DNA of 34,336 bases from Chloroflexota bacterium (GCA_005880575.1 VBIZ01000106.1:1-34336), one strand, 5' to 3'; shown: positions 9,082 to 17,891, numbered from the stretch's first letter. Translations and numbers: made by a program. Notes: generated by a model from the letters alone, not told the origin.

Positions 9082-9202
9082 GCTGACTTCTGCATCGCCC
9101 CCCGAGAACGCGAATAAAAATCGCACCGCGCCAATCGGTCACCTGACAGAGGTCTCGCGAACCTCTGCCATTGGTCCACAGAATCTCGTGATCGCTCGAA
9201 CT
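9082..9202. repeat. About 120-bp att-flanking repeat, copy B (palindrome at 9147-9167)
   Basis: Aligns with 6101-6222; palindrome CAGAGGT-CTCGCGA-ACCTCTG exactly 56 bp before the tRNA fragment in both copies. Confidence 0.8.
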
Positions 9203-9253
9203 GAGGCGACGGCGGGAATCGAACCCGCGATGAAGGTTTTCCAGACCGCTGCC
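9203..9253 (-). repeat. Truncated copy of tRNA-Cys 3' part (copy 3)
   Basis: gaggcgacggcgggaatcgaacccgcgatgaaggttttccagaccgctgcc, same orientation as the intact tRNA-Cys. Confidence 0.9.
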
Positions 9254-9433
9254 CCATTTCGCGAGCTCAGACCTAGAAATCCAAGGTATTTCGAAAAATC
9301 GTGTCCTCTGACTGACCACTTTCCGCGTGCGGACCCTTGCCTTGCGCCTCGCAGCAAATTACGCGACCTCGATGGGCGACACCGAACCCGTCCGCCCTGC
9401 CTTGGGTGCCAGCCGGGCGGGCACAATACCGGC

Positions 9434-10303
9434 GTGCCACGGCTGCAGCGAAAGAACTTCAGCGCTCCGGAACACACGCGTGATCTTGGTCGCGGCCGGA
9501 TGGACGTGGTCGACCTCGACGAGACCGCCGTCGGCCGCATGATTCTCAAACCAGGCTGGCGCTGGTCAACTGATGTTGCTCCGAAGGTGGGTACGCCGAC
9601 CTGCCAGGTCCGACATCTCGGTGCGGCGGTGAGCGGCCACCTGCACGTTTTAGTCGAGGATGGCAGCGAGATGGATATCCAGGCCGGCGACGTGTACGAG
9701 ATCCCGCCGGGACACGACGGCTGGGTGGTCGGAGACGTGCCGTGGGAGGCAGTCGAATTCGCTAGCGCGCGCGTCTTCGGCGCGACGGATGACGAAACCG
9801 GCGTGCGCTCGCTGGGGACGATCCTCATGACGGACATCGTCGGGTCCACCGCAACGCTTGAACGGGTCGGCGACGCAAAGTGGCACTCGCTGCTACTCGC
9901 ACACAATGAGCGGCTGCGCGCGCAGATCGAGCGGTTCGGCGGCCGAGAGATCCGAACGACAGGCGACGGCTTCCAGGTGCTTTTTACTGGCGCCGCCCGC
10001 GGCGTTCGCTGCGCCTCGGCGATGATTGACGCGCTCTCCGATCTGGACATTCAGATCCGCGCCGGATTGCACACCGGCGAGGTCGAACTTACCGCCGGGA
10101 ACCTCCATGGGATCGCGGTGCACGCTGCCGCGCGCGTCACCGCACTCGCGGGACCAAGTGAGGTGCTCGTCTCTGCGGTGACACGCGACCTTCTCGATGG
10201 GTCGGGCCTGATCTTCGATGAGCGCGGTGTCCACGAGTTGAAGGGCCTTTCCGGTGCGCGTCCCGTATTTGCGCTCGTCCGCGTCGCGTCCCCGCCTCAC
10301 TGA
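9434..10303 (+). CDS. Cupin domain fused to class III adenylate/guanylate cyclase domain
   Basis: Cupin-like N-terminus (VGRMILKPGWRWSTDVAPKVGTPTCQVRHLGAAVSGHLHVLVEDGSEMDIQAGDVYEIPPGHDGWVVGD) followed by TILMTDIVGSTATLERVGDAKW...GREIRTTGDGFQVLFTGAARGVRCA...IQIRAGLHTGEVE (class III cyclase). Confidence 0.85.
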   Translation: MPRLQRKNFSAPEHTRDLGRGRMDVVDLDETAVGRMILKPGWRWSTDVAPKVGTPTCQVRHLGAAVSGHLHVLVEDGSEMDIQAGDVYEIPPGHDGWVVGDVPWEAVEFASARVFGATDDETGVRSLGTILMTDIVGSTATLERVGDAKWHSLLLAHNERLRAQIERFGGREIRTTGDGFQVLFTGAARGVRCASAMIDALSDLDIQIRAGLHTGEVELTAGNLHGIAVHAAARVTALAGPSEVLVSAVTRDLLDGSGLIFDERGVHELKGLSGARPVFALVRVASPPH

Positions 10304-10527
10304 CGCGGTCCGGGGAGCGCGCTCCGGTCCTGCGGCTACCGCATCCTTCCGGGACCCATCATGTCCCGCATGGCGCCCATCATGGGAGCGCACCAAGCCG
10401 CCATCGTCGTCCATATATGACCGCTTGCGCCGCCTGGTTGGCCGCTCCGGATGACGATTTTCTTGTCCTCTCGATGACGCTGCGATCTAGCATGGGCGCG
10501 GCTCGAGAAGGGCCTAGGAGGGGACCA

Positions 10528-11058
10528 GTGAAGGGACTTCGGATTCTTATGTCCGCGATCTTCGTGATGGCGGCACTTATCGGATCGTCGCAGCAGGCTT
10601 CCGCCCACGGCGTGCAACTGGTGGCGACGATCAATGGCGCGGGCAGAGCAGTCATGGACGAGGCGTCGCCCTTGAAGGGCACCACAACGTACTTCATCCA
10701 CGCTCGGCTCTATTCGGATGGAACAGCGATCGGGCGTTTCGACTGCGTCGACCTCGCCGGTAGTACTGCCGAAGGAGACTTCTTCGGACCGATCACCAGT
10801 TGGAAGATGGTGAACGGCGAGATCAGGCTGAGCGGTGCAGGCCAGCTGCGCACTCTCAGTGGTGACCTCGTCCCGGGGATCGGCACGACCGCCCTTCCTT
10901 ACACCGTCGCTATCCAAACGTTCGGTGGCAAGGGAGTTGGCCATTGGACGTTGGAGGTTCCGGCCTTTGCCCCCGTCGCCATCTGCAGCGAGCGCTTGAC
11001 TAGCGGAAGGCTGGTCATGGCCACTGCTGGCCGACGCAACGAGGACGATTCCGACTAA
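10528..11058 (+). CDS. Secreted protein of unknown function
   Basis: GTG start at 10528; VKGLRILMSAIFVMAALIGSSQQASAHGVQ resembles a Sec signal peptide; remainder not recognised. Confidence 0.6.
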   Translation: MKGLRILMSAIFVMAALIGSSQQASAHGVQLVATINGAGRAVMDEASPLKGTTTYFIHARLYSDGTAIGRFDCVDLAGSTAEGDFFGPITSWKMVNGEIRLSGAGQLRTLSGDLVPGIGTTALPYTVAIQTFGGKGVGHWTLEVPAFAPVAICSERLTSGRLVMATAGRRNEDDSD

Positions 11059-11075
11059 CGCATTCTGATAAGTCC

Positions 11076-11108
11076 CAAGGTGGCGCCGGCAGTGTCGGCG
11101 CCACCTTG
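11076..11108 (+). terminator. Strong hairpin, probable terminator
   Basis: CAAGGTGGCGCCG-gcagtgt-CGGCGCCACCTTG: 13-bp perfect stem, 7-nt loop, followed by ttgttg, after the stop of the 10528 gene. Confidence 0.65.
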
Positions 11109-11164
11109 TTGTTGACGACGGCAGCGATCGCACCGCACAAAACTGAAGCAGCTTGCCGCCCGTC

Positions 11165-11181
11165 TACTAAAGCCCGTAGTA
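11165..11181. promoter_or_regulatory. Candidate BlaI-type operator 1
   Basis: TACTA-aagcccg-TAGTA, 13 bp upstream of the TTG start at 11195. Confidence 0.65.
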
Positions 11182-11194
11182 CTCTGGGTGCGCG

Positions 11195-11935
11195 TTGGCG
11201 AAAGCGTCGATCGCCCGGCCCGGAGCAGCGCTGGTTTTTCTCCTGCCTGCCTTCCTGCTCGGCCTGGTCGCCACAACTCAGCTCCAATCGCAGAGTCGAC
11301 GCACGCTCATCCCCTCTGAGTATTCGTCACAGGACAGCGTCAAGCTGACCGAACAGGCCCTCGCCCTACAACGCGAGCAGACCGATCTCAAACGCGAACT
11401 CACGGCCCTGCGTGAGCAGCTCGCTGACCTTCAAGCGCAAGGGGCCGGCGTCGGTGGGCAGTCGACGACATTGCAGGCCCAGCTGGATCAGCTCAGGGAG
11501 CTCGCGGGGCTTACGCCTCTGGCGGGGAGGGGTGTCGTCGTGACGCTCGACGACGCACACCTACCGCCGAGCACAAATGTCAGCTCAGTCATCCAGGCGA
11601 TCGTCCACAGCGAGGACATCGTCGACGTCCTCAACGCGGCTTGGAAAGCGGGTGCCCGTGCGATCGCCGTCAATGACGAACGGGTCACAGGCGCGTCGGC
11701 CTGCGTCGGAGCCACCATCCAGATAAACGGGACGCTCATGTCGCCACCATTCCGCTTCGTGATCCTCGGTGCGAGCGACGAGCTATACGGCGCGTTGACT
11801 GAGCCGCGCGAGCTCACGGACCTACGCGCGCGGCAGCGCAACTTCGGGCTCGGCTTTGAGGTTGCGCGGGCAGACGATCTGCGGGTCCCCGCATACAGCG
11901 GCGCGCTGCGCGTCCGGTACGCCGTCGCGCGTTAG
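11195..11935 (+). CDS. DUF881 family protein
   Basis: TM + coiled coil + GRGVVVTLDDAHLPPSTNVSSVIQAIVHSEDIVDVLNAAWKAGARAIAVNDERVTGASACVGATIQINGTLMSPPFRFVILG: DUF881 signature. Confidence 0.9.
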   Translation: MAKASIARPGAALVFLLPAFLLGLVATTQLQSQSRRTLIPSEYSSQDSVKLTEQALALQREQTDLKRELTALREQLADLQAQGAGVGGQSTTLQAQLDQLRELAGLTPLAGRGVVVTLDDAHLPPSTNVSSVIQAIVHSEDIVDVLNAAWKAGARAIAVNDERVTGASACVGATIQINGTLMSPPFRFVILGASDELYGALTEPRELTDLRARQRNFGLGFEVARADDLRVPAYSGALRVRYAVAR

Positions 11936-11942
11936 ATCCGCA

Positions 11943-13130
11943 TCAGCGGCTTGGGGGCGTGGGACACAGCGCGTCGGCGACGCAGAAGGTGGTGAAGCTG
12001 GCGAGCCCGATTGAGCCAGCGGCCGCTCGGGCGGCCCACCCGATCTTGAAGGCCGACAGCGCCTGCACTCCGGACTTCAGGCCGCGGACCTGGACGACGA
12101 CCGGATATCGACCCTGACTGGCATCGAGGAGAGTCCCTACCGCCGGTGGCCCCGAGCCTGGGCCCGGGCGCACCCGGTCGGCTCGGCTTACACGACTGCG
12201 ATCGACGGTGATGCGCTCGAGAACGATGGCGTTGCCGAGTGGCTGGATGAGGTCGAAGGAGGTGATCGCGACCCGGTCGGGTCCGCATGCGGCGAGCAGG
12301 AGCACGACCACGCTTTTGACCTCGCCCGCCGCCAGATGAATCGGCGCCGGTAAGGTCGTGTGGCTCAGACCGCTGTCCTCGCGAATCGGACCGTAGGCAC
12401 AGTCCGGGTTTTGTCCGCCGCGAGCCGGAAGCGTGAACGCGACGAGCAAGAGCGCGGCGAGACCCAGCGGGGCGAGGACCGCCAGGCTCGCCATCTTCGA
12501 GGCCGGCGCTCGAGTTCGGGCCACGAACAGAACGCGCGCGAACAGGATGGCGACCAACGCGAGGAAGCCCACGGCGGCGAGATCGGCAAGATCGCCATAC
12601 GCGACGAGCCGCGGGTCAGGATCGAAGAGGTGCAGCTGACGGGTTAGGAGCCAGAGTCCCGCGAGCGCCAAGGCGGCAGAGGCACCTGCGATTCCCACCC
12701 TGGTCAGGCTCCGCACGCCGAGGTGCGGGCGATAGATCCACATCGCCAGCAGCAAGGCTGTGATCAACTCGAAGAGGTCAGCCGCGGCGTCGGCCAGCCC
12801 GATGGTCTCAGGAACGCCGGGCTCGGCACCGAACGGGAGGCCGGCGGTGCGCGAGACGGCCCAGACGCACACCGTGGCGACGCTCCCGACGACACCGAAC
12901 CGGACGAATGCGACGCGCAGACGGTCAGGACCAAGGGGGTACACGAGGTACAACCCGCCGGCGACTTGGATGAGCCCCACGACGAGAAAGAAGAGGCCGA
13001 AGAGCGGATCCTCGTCGCTGTGGGGCCCGATCTGCGCGAGGTGAACCACGCCCGCCGCAACCACCAGCATGGCCGCCGCGTAACGCACAAGGGCAAACGG
13101 GGAGGACTCGACCACATCCAAACGCTTCAA
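11943..13130 (-). CDS. Multi-TM membrane protein with C-terminal soluble domain, unknown function
   Basis: 395 aa; repeated hydrophobic segments in first ~240 aa, then an extracytoplasmic-looking tail. Confidence 0.7.
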   Translation of the reverse strand: MKRLDVVESSPFALVRYAAAMLVVAAGVVHLAQIGPHSDEDPLFGLFFLVVGLIQVAGGLYLVYPLGPDRLRVAFVRFGVVGSVATVCVWAVSRTAGLPFGAEPGVPETIGLADAAADLFELITALLLAMWIYRPHLGVRSLTRVGIAGASAALALAGLWLLTRQLHLFDPDPRLVAYGDLADLAAVGFLALVAILFARVLFVARTRAPASKMASLAVLAPLGLAALLLVAFTLPARGGQNPDCAYGPIREDSGLSHTTLPAPIHLAAGEVKSVVVLLLAACGPDRVAITSFDLIQPLGNAIVLERITVDRSRVSRADRVRPGPGSGPPAVGTLLDASQGRYPVVVQVRGLKSGVQALSAFKIGWAARAAAGSIGLASFTTFCVADALCPTPPSR

Positions 13131-13217
13131 GCGTCGTGCCGCGAAGCTGTGCGCACCGCTCGTAGGTTCACGTCACGGCTCCGACAAGGTGTATCTAGAA
13201 CGGGCGGATTCGACGGC

Positions 13218-13234
13218 TACTATGGCATGTAGTA
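13218..13234. promoter_or_regulatory. Candidate BlaI-type operator 2
   Basis: TACTA-tggcatg-TAGTA between divergent genes 13130(-) and 13267(+). Confidence 0.65.
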
Positions 13235-13266
13235 AGAGCCGCCGGAGTGCGGCGAGGGAGCTTGTG

Positions 13267-13641
13267 ATGAGAAGCCTTTTGGGGATGTGCTTTGACTGGC
13301 GCGTACTTACCGGCCTTGCCGCGGTCGGGGTCGGCATCTGGCTCATCGCTCCGCAGCTCGTCGCGCCCGCCCTCCCGATCCTGGTGGTCCTCATCTGCCC
13401 GCTCTCCATGCTGCTCATGGCCAGGATGATGGCGACCTCGACTGCACGGAACGGTCAGGCGATCTCTCCGACCGAGCGCCTCGCCGCTCTCGAGCGCGAG
13501 CAGGCTCGTTTGGACGCCGAGATTGCGCGCGCACGGGTGAAGTTGGCACCATCGAGCGGACGCGAGGTGGCCCACCACGAAGCGGCCGGCCGGACGCGCA
13601 CCGAGCTGACGCCGTCGCGTCCCGAGCAGGTCGAGGGCTAA
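13267..13641 (+). CDS. Small DUF2933-like membrane protein with coiled-coil tail
   Basis: MRSLLGMCFDWRVLTGLAAVGVGIWLIAPQLVAPALPILVVLICPLSMLLMARMM then ERLAALEREQARLDAEIARARVKL. Confidence 0.6.
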   Translation: MRSLLGMCFDWRVLTGLAAVGVGIWLIAPQLVAPALPILVVLICPLSMLLMARMMATSTARNGQAISPTERLAALEREQARLDAEIARARVKLAPSSGREVAHHEAAGRTRTELTPSRPEQVEG

Positions 13642-13647
13642 GACGCG

Positions 13648-13812
13648 ATGCGGCCCGCTCGGCGCTGGTTCTGGCAAGACGAGTTCGACGGCAGCCTGAG
13701 TCCGGGGTGGGCAATCACCCTGATCGCCATCGTGCTGCTCGTTGTCGGGCTAGGATCGTATTGGTTGAACGATATGCATATGTACCACTACGGTCTGTTC
13801 GGATCGCGATGA
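13648..13812 (+). CDS. 54-aa single-TM protein
   Basis: MRPARRWFWQDEFDGSLSPGWAITLIAIVLLVVGLGSYWLNDMHMYHYGLFGSR; sits in gene string, below ORF-track cutoff; Met/His/Tyr-rich tail. Confidence 0.5.
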   Translation: MRPARRWFWQDEFDGSLSPGWAITLIAIVLLVVGLGSYWLNDMHMYHYGLFGSR

Positions 13813-13825
13813 ACTGGAGAGGGCC

Positions 13826-14104
13826 ATGAGCCGATTGCAGCGCGCGGCACTCGCACTCAGCGCAGGACTGCTCACCGCCGGCCTGCTCGGCGGACTCGCG
13901 CTCGCCGATAGCGGCGGGGTGATGCAAAGAATGATGGGGTCGAACGCCTACATGGCGATGGTCAGCCAGATGCGGGTGGTGCTCGGTAATGAGCAGACCG
14001 ACGCGATGCTCGCTAGCTGCGAGAAGATGATGGCCGCGGACGGATCGACTTCGGGTATGAGCGGGATGATGTCTGGCATGGGCCAGATGATGGGCGGGCA
14101 CTAG
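13826..14104 (+). CDS. Exported Met-rich small protein
   Basis: Signal peptide MSRLQRAALALSAGLLTAGLLGGLALADS; C-terminus GSTSGMSGMMSGMGQMMGGH. Confidence 0.65.
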   Translation: MSRLQRAALALSAGLLTAGLLGGLALADSGGVMQRMMGSNAYMAMVSQMRVVLGNEQTDAMLASCEKMMAADGSTSGMSGMMSGMGQMMGGH

Positions 14105-14125
14105 CTCCGCACGGCCCGCGGGACC

Positions 14126-14142
14126 TCCGACGGCCGGTAGTA
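14126..14142. promoter_or_regulatory. Degenerate operator at the blaI-like promoter
   Basis: TCCGA-cggccgg-TAGTA (perfect right half-site, 3/5 left half-site), immediately upstream of GTG start at 14150. Confidence 0.4.
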
Positions 14143-14149
14143 TCCGGGA

Positions 14150-14569
14150 GTGAGCAAGCGCGACCTTCCGCGCGCCTTCACCGATCGGCTCGAGCGGCCG
14201 ACCGGCCACCCCGAGGAGTGGTTCCTCGGCTCGCTCCAGTCGCGGGTTCTCCAGACGCTCTACAAGCAGGGACCAAGCTCAGTCCGCGAGATCGCCGACG
14301 CCCTCAAGGACAAGTTCGCTTACACCACCGTGATGACCGTGCTGGTGCGCCTGTACGAGAAGGGTCTCGTCGGCCGCGAACAGCAGGGCAAGGGGTACCT
14401 CTACACGCCCCGCTACACCATGGCCGAGCTGCGTGACCGCATGGCCAAGTACCTGGTCGACGGGATCGTCGAGGATTTCGGCGATGTCGCCCTCGCCCAC
14501 TTCGCCGGTGCCCTCGATCGCGTGGACCGCCGCCGTCTCGCGCGCCTGCGAAAGACCACGGACCGCTAG
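14150..14569 (+). CDS. BlaI/MecI/CopY family transcriptional repressor
   Basis: GSLQSRVLQTLYKQGPSSVREIADALKDKFAYTTVMTVLVRLYEKGLVGREQQGKGYLYTPRYT: BlaI/MecI winged helix. Confidence 0.92.
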   Translation: MSKRDLPRAFTDRLERPTGHPEEWFLGSLQSRVLQTLYKQGPSSVREIADALKDKFAYTTVMTVLVRLYEKGLVGREQQGKGYLYTPRYTMAELRDRMAKYLVDGIVEDFGDVALAHFAGALDRVDRRRLARLRKTTDR

Positions 14570-15535
14570 ATGTCGCGCGCGGACCGCGCCTTCGCCCTCC
14601 TCATCGCCACCGCGCTGGCGGCGGGCGCCGTGCTGTCTCTGCCGCTCCTGATCACGCTCTTTCCCGGCGGGCTGCAGCGCGCGCTGCATGGATACGACGC
14701 GATAGCCGCGGTATGCGTTGCCGCGCTTTATCAGCTCGGCGCGACGCTTCCGCCGCTTGGTACGGTCGTGCTCGCTTTGGCCTCAGCCAGTCTCATCCTC
14801 GGTGCGCTCAAAGCGGTGCGCACCTTGCGGCGGACGCAAATGGCACTGGCCTCGCATCGGCCCGTCGCGCCGCCGGCGCGCCTGCGCGTCACCACTGCGC
14901 GGCTCGGGCTCGCGCGTGCGACCGTGTGCTTCAGCGACCCGCGGCCATACGCGTACTGCCGCGGGTACGTCCGCCCCCAGATCTGGATCTCCAGTGGTGC
15001 CGTGGCGACGCTGCGTGGGGCCGAGCTTGAGGCCGTACTGCACCACGAGGATTTCCACCGGCGCGCCCACGACCCCCTGCGCATCTTGATCGGCCGCGTC
15101 ATAGCGCAGTTCTTCTTCGCTCTACCGGTGGTCCGCCAGCTCGCCGTGCGCTTCGAGTTCGCCAAGGAGCTCGAAGCCGACCGCGCCGTGATCGAACGAC
15201 AAGGCACGACCCGCCACCTGGCCCGCGCCCTCTACGCGCTCGCGCGGTACGACGTCCCCTTCGCCACGGGCGAGGTCGCGGTAGGGGCATGGTCCATGTC
15301 GCACGCTCGCGTCGACCAGCTGTGCGGGTCCTCGACCGAAGGACTCTTGCCCAAGATCTCCCGACGCGCGGGCTGGCTCACCGGCGTCATGCTCTCGCTG
15401 GCGTTGGTCCTCACGATCGGTCAGGCCGCGCGCGCTAACCTCGTGCCCGCCGCCGTCATCGACGCCTTCGATCCGTCGGCAGCCGGGATGGAGAGCCACA
15501 GCTGCCCCCTCCCGATGAGCGGGATCCTCTTCTAG
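14570..15535 (+). CDS. M56 family metallopeptidase (BlaR1/MecR1-like, no penicillin-binding domain)
   Basis: TM segments; LRGAELEAVLHHEDFHRRAHDPLRILI contains HEDFH (HExxH); ELEADRAVIER; downstream of blaI-like gene. Confidence 0.9.
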   Translation: MSRADRAFALLIATALAAGAVLSLPLLITLFPGGLQRALHGYDAIAAVCVAALYQLGATLPPLGTVVLALASASLILGALKAVRTLRRTQMALASHRPVAPPARLRVTTARLGLARATVCFSDPRPYAYCRGYVRPQIWISSGAVATLRGAELEAVLHHEDFHRRAHDPLRILIGRVIAQFFFALPVVRQLAVRFEFAKELEADRAVIERQGTTRHLARALYALARYDVPFATGEVAVGAWSMSHARVDQLCGSSTEGLLPKISRRAGWLTGVMLSLALVLTIGQAARANLVPAAVIDAFDPSAAGMESHSCPLPMSGILF

Positions 15536-15783
15536 CGGGGCTTCTCGCTCGCCGCGGTCTCACCCCGGAGCACACGTGCGCGCTGGTCGTACTCGGTCGC
15601 ATCGATCTCCCCGCGCGCGTAGCGCTCACGCAAGACGCTCATCGCATCGCTGGAAACGCCCGGCCCGCGTCGGCCGGTGAGGGCGTAGACGATCAAGCCG
15701 ACGAGCAGCGCGATCACGAGGACGCCAACCAGCCAGCCCCAAGGCATCATCCAGCCCATCCCACCGCAGCAACCGTCAAACAT
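15532..15783 (-). CDS. SHOCT domain membrane protein
   Basis: MFDGCCGGMGWMMPWGWLVGVLVIALLVGLIVYAL...DAMSVLRERYARGEIDATEYDQRARVL: TM plus SHOCT motif. Confidence 0.85.
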   Translation of the reverse strand: MFDGCCGGMGWMMPWGWLVGVLVIALLVGLIVYALTGRRGPGVSSDAMSVLRERYARGEIDATEYDQRARVLRGETAASEKPR

Positions 15784-15889
15784 GAGCGCGCCTCCTCTGG
15801 TCCCGGATCATGCACCGGGCGCCGATCGGTGCCGCGTGTGCGCGATAAGCATCAGCAAAAACGAACGCCAGGCCAAGCCGGCTACGGCT

Positions 15890-16520
15890 TCACGGCCCAT
15901 TCGGCTCCGGCGCATCAGAACTCTGGTAGTGCGCGCGCACGAACTTGGTGATCTGCGTTTCGTCGTAGGCCGGGAGCTTCAGGATCCAGGTCCACGCGGT
16001 CACGGCGATCTTGGCGTCAGAGAGCTGCTGGTAGGGTTCGAGAATGATCTTGCGGAAGCTCGAATTCATCAAGCCGCGCGCGAGCGACCTCAGCTTTGTC
16101 ACGTCCTCGGCCGTGAGCGTCGGGCTATAGGCAATCACGATTCCGCCGTGCTCGAGGTTGTGGGTCGTGCGCTCGTTCTGCTCCTGCGCATCCTTGATGC
16201 CCCACGACGCCGGCGTTTGCCAGTGCGAGCCCGATGTGGGGGGGGGTCGAGTTGTAGCTGAAGGGCTGTCCATCGGGAATGTGGGTGTTGCCCTGGCTGG
16301 AAACACGGATCCCAATAACCTCGCCTGGCGCGAGCTGATTTGCACTCGCACCCAGATCTACGGCCGTCGGCGGTGGTTCAAACACCCCGGCGGCGCGCAA
16401 ACCGACGACCGCAAGCAGCAGAATGCCAGCGCCGATCCCGACCTTCCAGGCGTAGTCGCCCCAGCCTCGCCGGCGTCCGTAGCGAGCTCGCGCCGCGGCC
16501 TTCCGCTGCCGGTTGCTCAT
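15890..16520 (-). CDS. DUF3105 family protein, frame interrupted at a poly-G/C tract
   Basis: N-terminal part MSNRQRKAAARARYGRRRGWGDYAWKVGIGAGILLL...GNTHIPDGQPFSYNSTPP in one frame; (T)SGSHWQTPASWGIKDAQEQNERTTHNLEHGGIVIAYSP... in another; junction is a 9-nt G run at 16238-16246. Confidence 0.8.
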
Positions 16521-16543
16521 GCCGCTCGCTCCCCTATCCTTCG

Positions 16544-16566
16544 TCGTACTACGAGTCATAGTACGA
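16544..16566. promoter_or_regulatory. Candidate BlaI-type operator 3
   Basis: TCGTACTA-cgagtca-TAGTACGA: 8-bp perfect arms, between divergent DUF3105 gene and ccdA. Confidence 0.75.
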
Positions 16567-16602
16567 AGGAAATACCTAGAGCGTGTTCGAGCTGATCGGT
16601 CG

Positions 16603-17316
16603 ATGAGCATCTGGCCGTTGGCGTTCATCGCCGGAGTGATCTCCTTCAGCTCGCCCTGCTGCCTGCCCCTCCTGCCCGGGTACCTGGCGCACATCAGCGG
16701 CTTGGTCAGCCCCGGATCCGCTGGGGCGCTCCGATCGCGCACGGTGGCGGGAGCGGCGCTCTTCGTGCTGGGCTTCACGCTCATCTTTGCGCTGCTCGGC
16801 GCTTCCGCCGGACTTCTCGGCGGCTTCCTTCTTGATGAACGCGACCTGCTCCTCCGGGCTGCGGGTTTCGTGATCATCGCCATGGCGCTCCTGCAGATCA
16901 CGGGCTGGCGTCCGGCGCTCTTCGCGCAGACCGCCTTGGTGCCGGTCCCGAGCGCGCCAGGAATCGCCGGATCATTTCCCCTGGGCATGGCCTTCGCCGC
17001 AAGCTGGACGCCCTGCATCGGCCCGGTGCTCGCGGCGGTGCTGGTGACCGCGAGCGCGGAGGCCTCCTCGGCCGAGGGCGCGGGTCTGCTGACCGTCTAT
17101 GCCCTGGGCTTGGGTGTCCCCTTCGTGCTAGGAGCCTTCGCCCTCGAGCGCTTCTCCCATCTTCGAAGCGCGGTGCTACGCGCACATCGCCAAATCGAGA
17201 TCCTCGGTGGGCTTGTCCTCGGGCTGATGGGCGTGCTCATCCTCACCGATCGCTGGCTTCCGCTCATGGGCCCAGTGCTGCGCTGGTACGCCCAGCTCGG
17301 CTGGCCCCCCTTCTAG
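16603..17316 (+). CDS. ccdA: CcdA/DsbD-like cytochrome c biogenesis transmembrane protein
   Basis: MSIWPLAFIAGVISFSSPCCLPLLPGYLAHISG...FAASWTPCIGPVLAAVL: paired-Cys TM hairpins of CcdA. Confidence 0.92.
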   Translation: MSIWPLAFIAGVISFSSPCCLPLLPGYLAHISGLVSPGSAGALRSRTVAGAALFVLGFTLIFALLGASAGLLGGFLLDERDLLLRAAGFVIIAMALLQITGWRPALFAQTALVPVPSAPGIAGSFPLGMAFAASWTPCIGPVLAAVLVTASAEASSAEGAGLLTVYALGLGVPFVLGAFALERFSHLRSAVLRAHRQIEILGGLVLGLMGVLILTDRWLPLMGPVLRWYAQLGWPPF

Positions 17317-17318
17317 GG

Positions 17319-17891
17319 ATGCAGAGCGCAGGGATCGCACCCCAGGCAATGGGCGCGGGCTGGAGGCGCCGTCTCGCCGTTGCCGTCGCGGTGCTGATCC
17401 TTGTCGCGGTCATCACCGCGCTCGCGCTTGCCTTCCGCCGCGATCCCCACGACATCCGGACGGGAACCGTCGGCAAACCTGCCCCGGCCTTCAAGCTCGA
17501 TCGCCTCGACGGGTCAGGCCGCCTCGGCCTTGCCACGTATCAAGGTCGGGTCCTCATCGTCAACTTCTGGGCCTCCTGGTGTATCCCCTGCAAACAGGAG
17601 AACCCCGCACTGGTGCGCGTCTGGGAGCGCTACCGGACGAGCGACGTGGTTCTGCTTGGGATCGTCTACCAGGACACCCTGGAGGCGGCGCGCGATTACA
17701 CCGCGCGTATGGGCAACACCTGGCCGAGCGTGGTCGATGCCGACGGCCGCACCGCCATCGCCTACGGCGTCTTCGGCATCCCCGAGACCTTCTTCATCGG
17801 GCCGGATGGCGTTATCGCGGGCCGGCACATGGGGCCGATCGATGAAGAGACGCTCGTCACCGGCATCGAGTCGATTCGCCGCGGCGGCTAG
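17319..17891 (+). CDS. TlpA/ResA-like thioredoxin-fold protein 1
   Basis: N-terminal TM; VNFWASWCIPCKQENPALVRVWERY (WCxPC). Confidence 0.93.
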   Translation: MQSAGIAPQAMGAGWRRRLAVAVAVLILVAVITALALAFRRDPHDIRTGTVGKPAPAFKLDRLDGSGRLGLATYQGRVLIVNFWASWCIPCKQENPALVRVWERYRTSDVVLLGIVYQDTLEAARDYTARMGNTWPSVVDADGRTAIAYGVFGIPETFFIGPDGVIAGRHMGPIDEETLVTGIESIRRGG

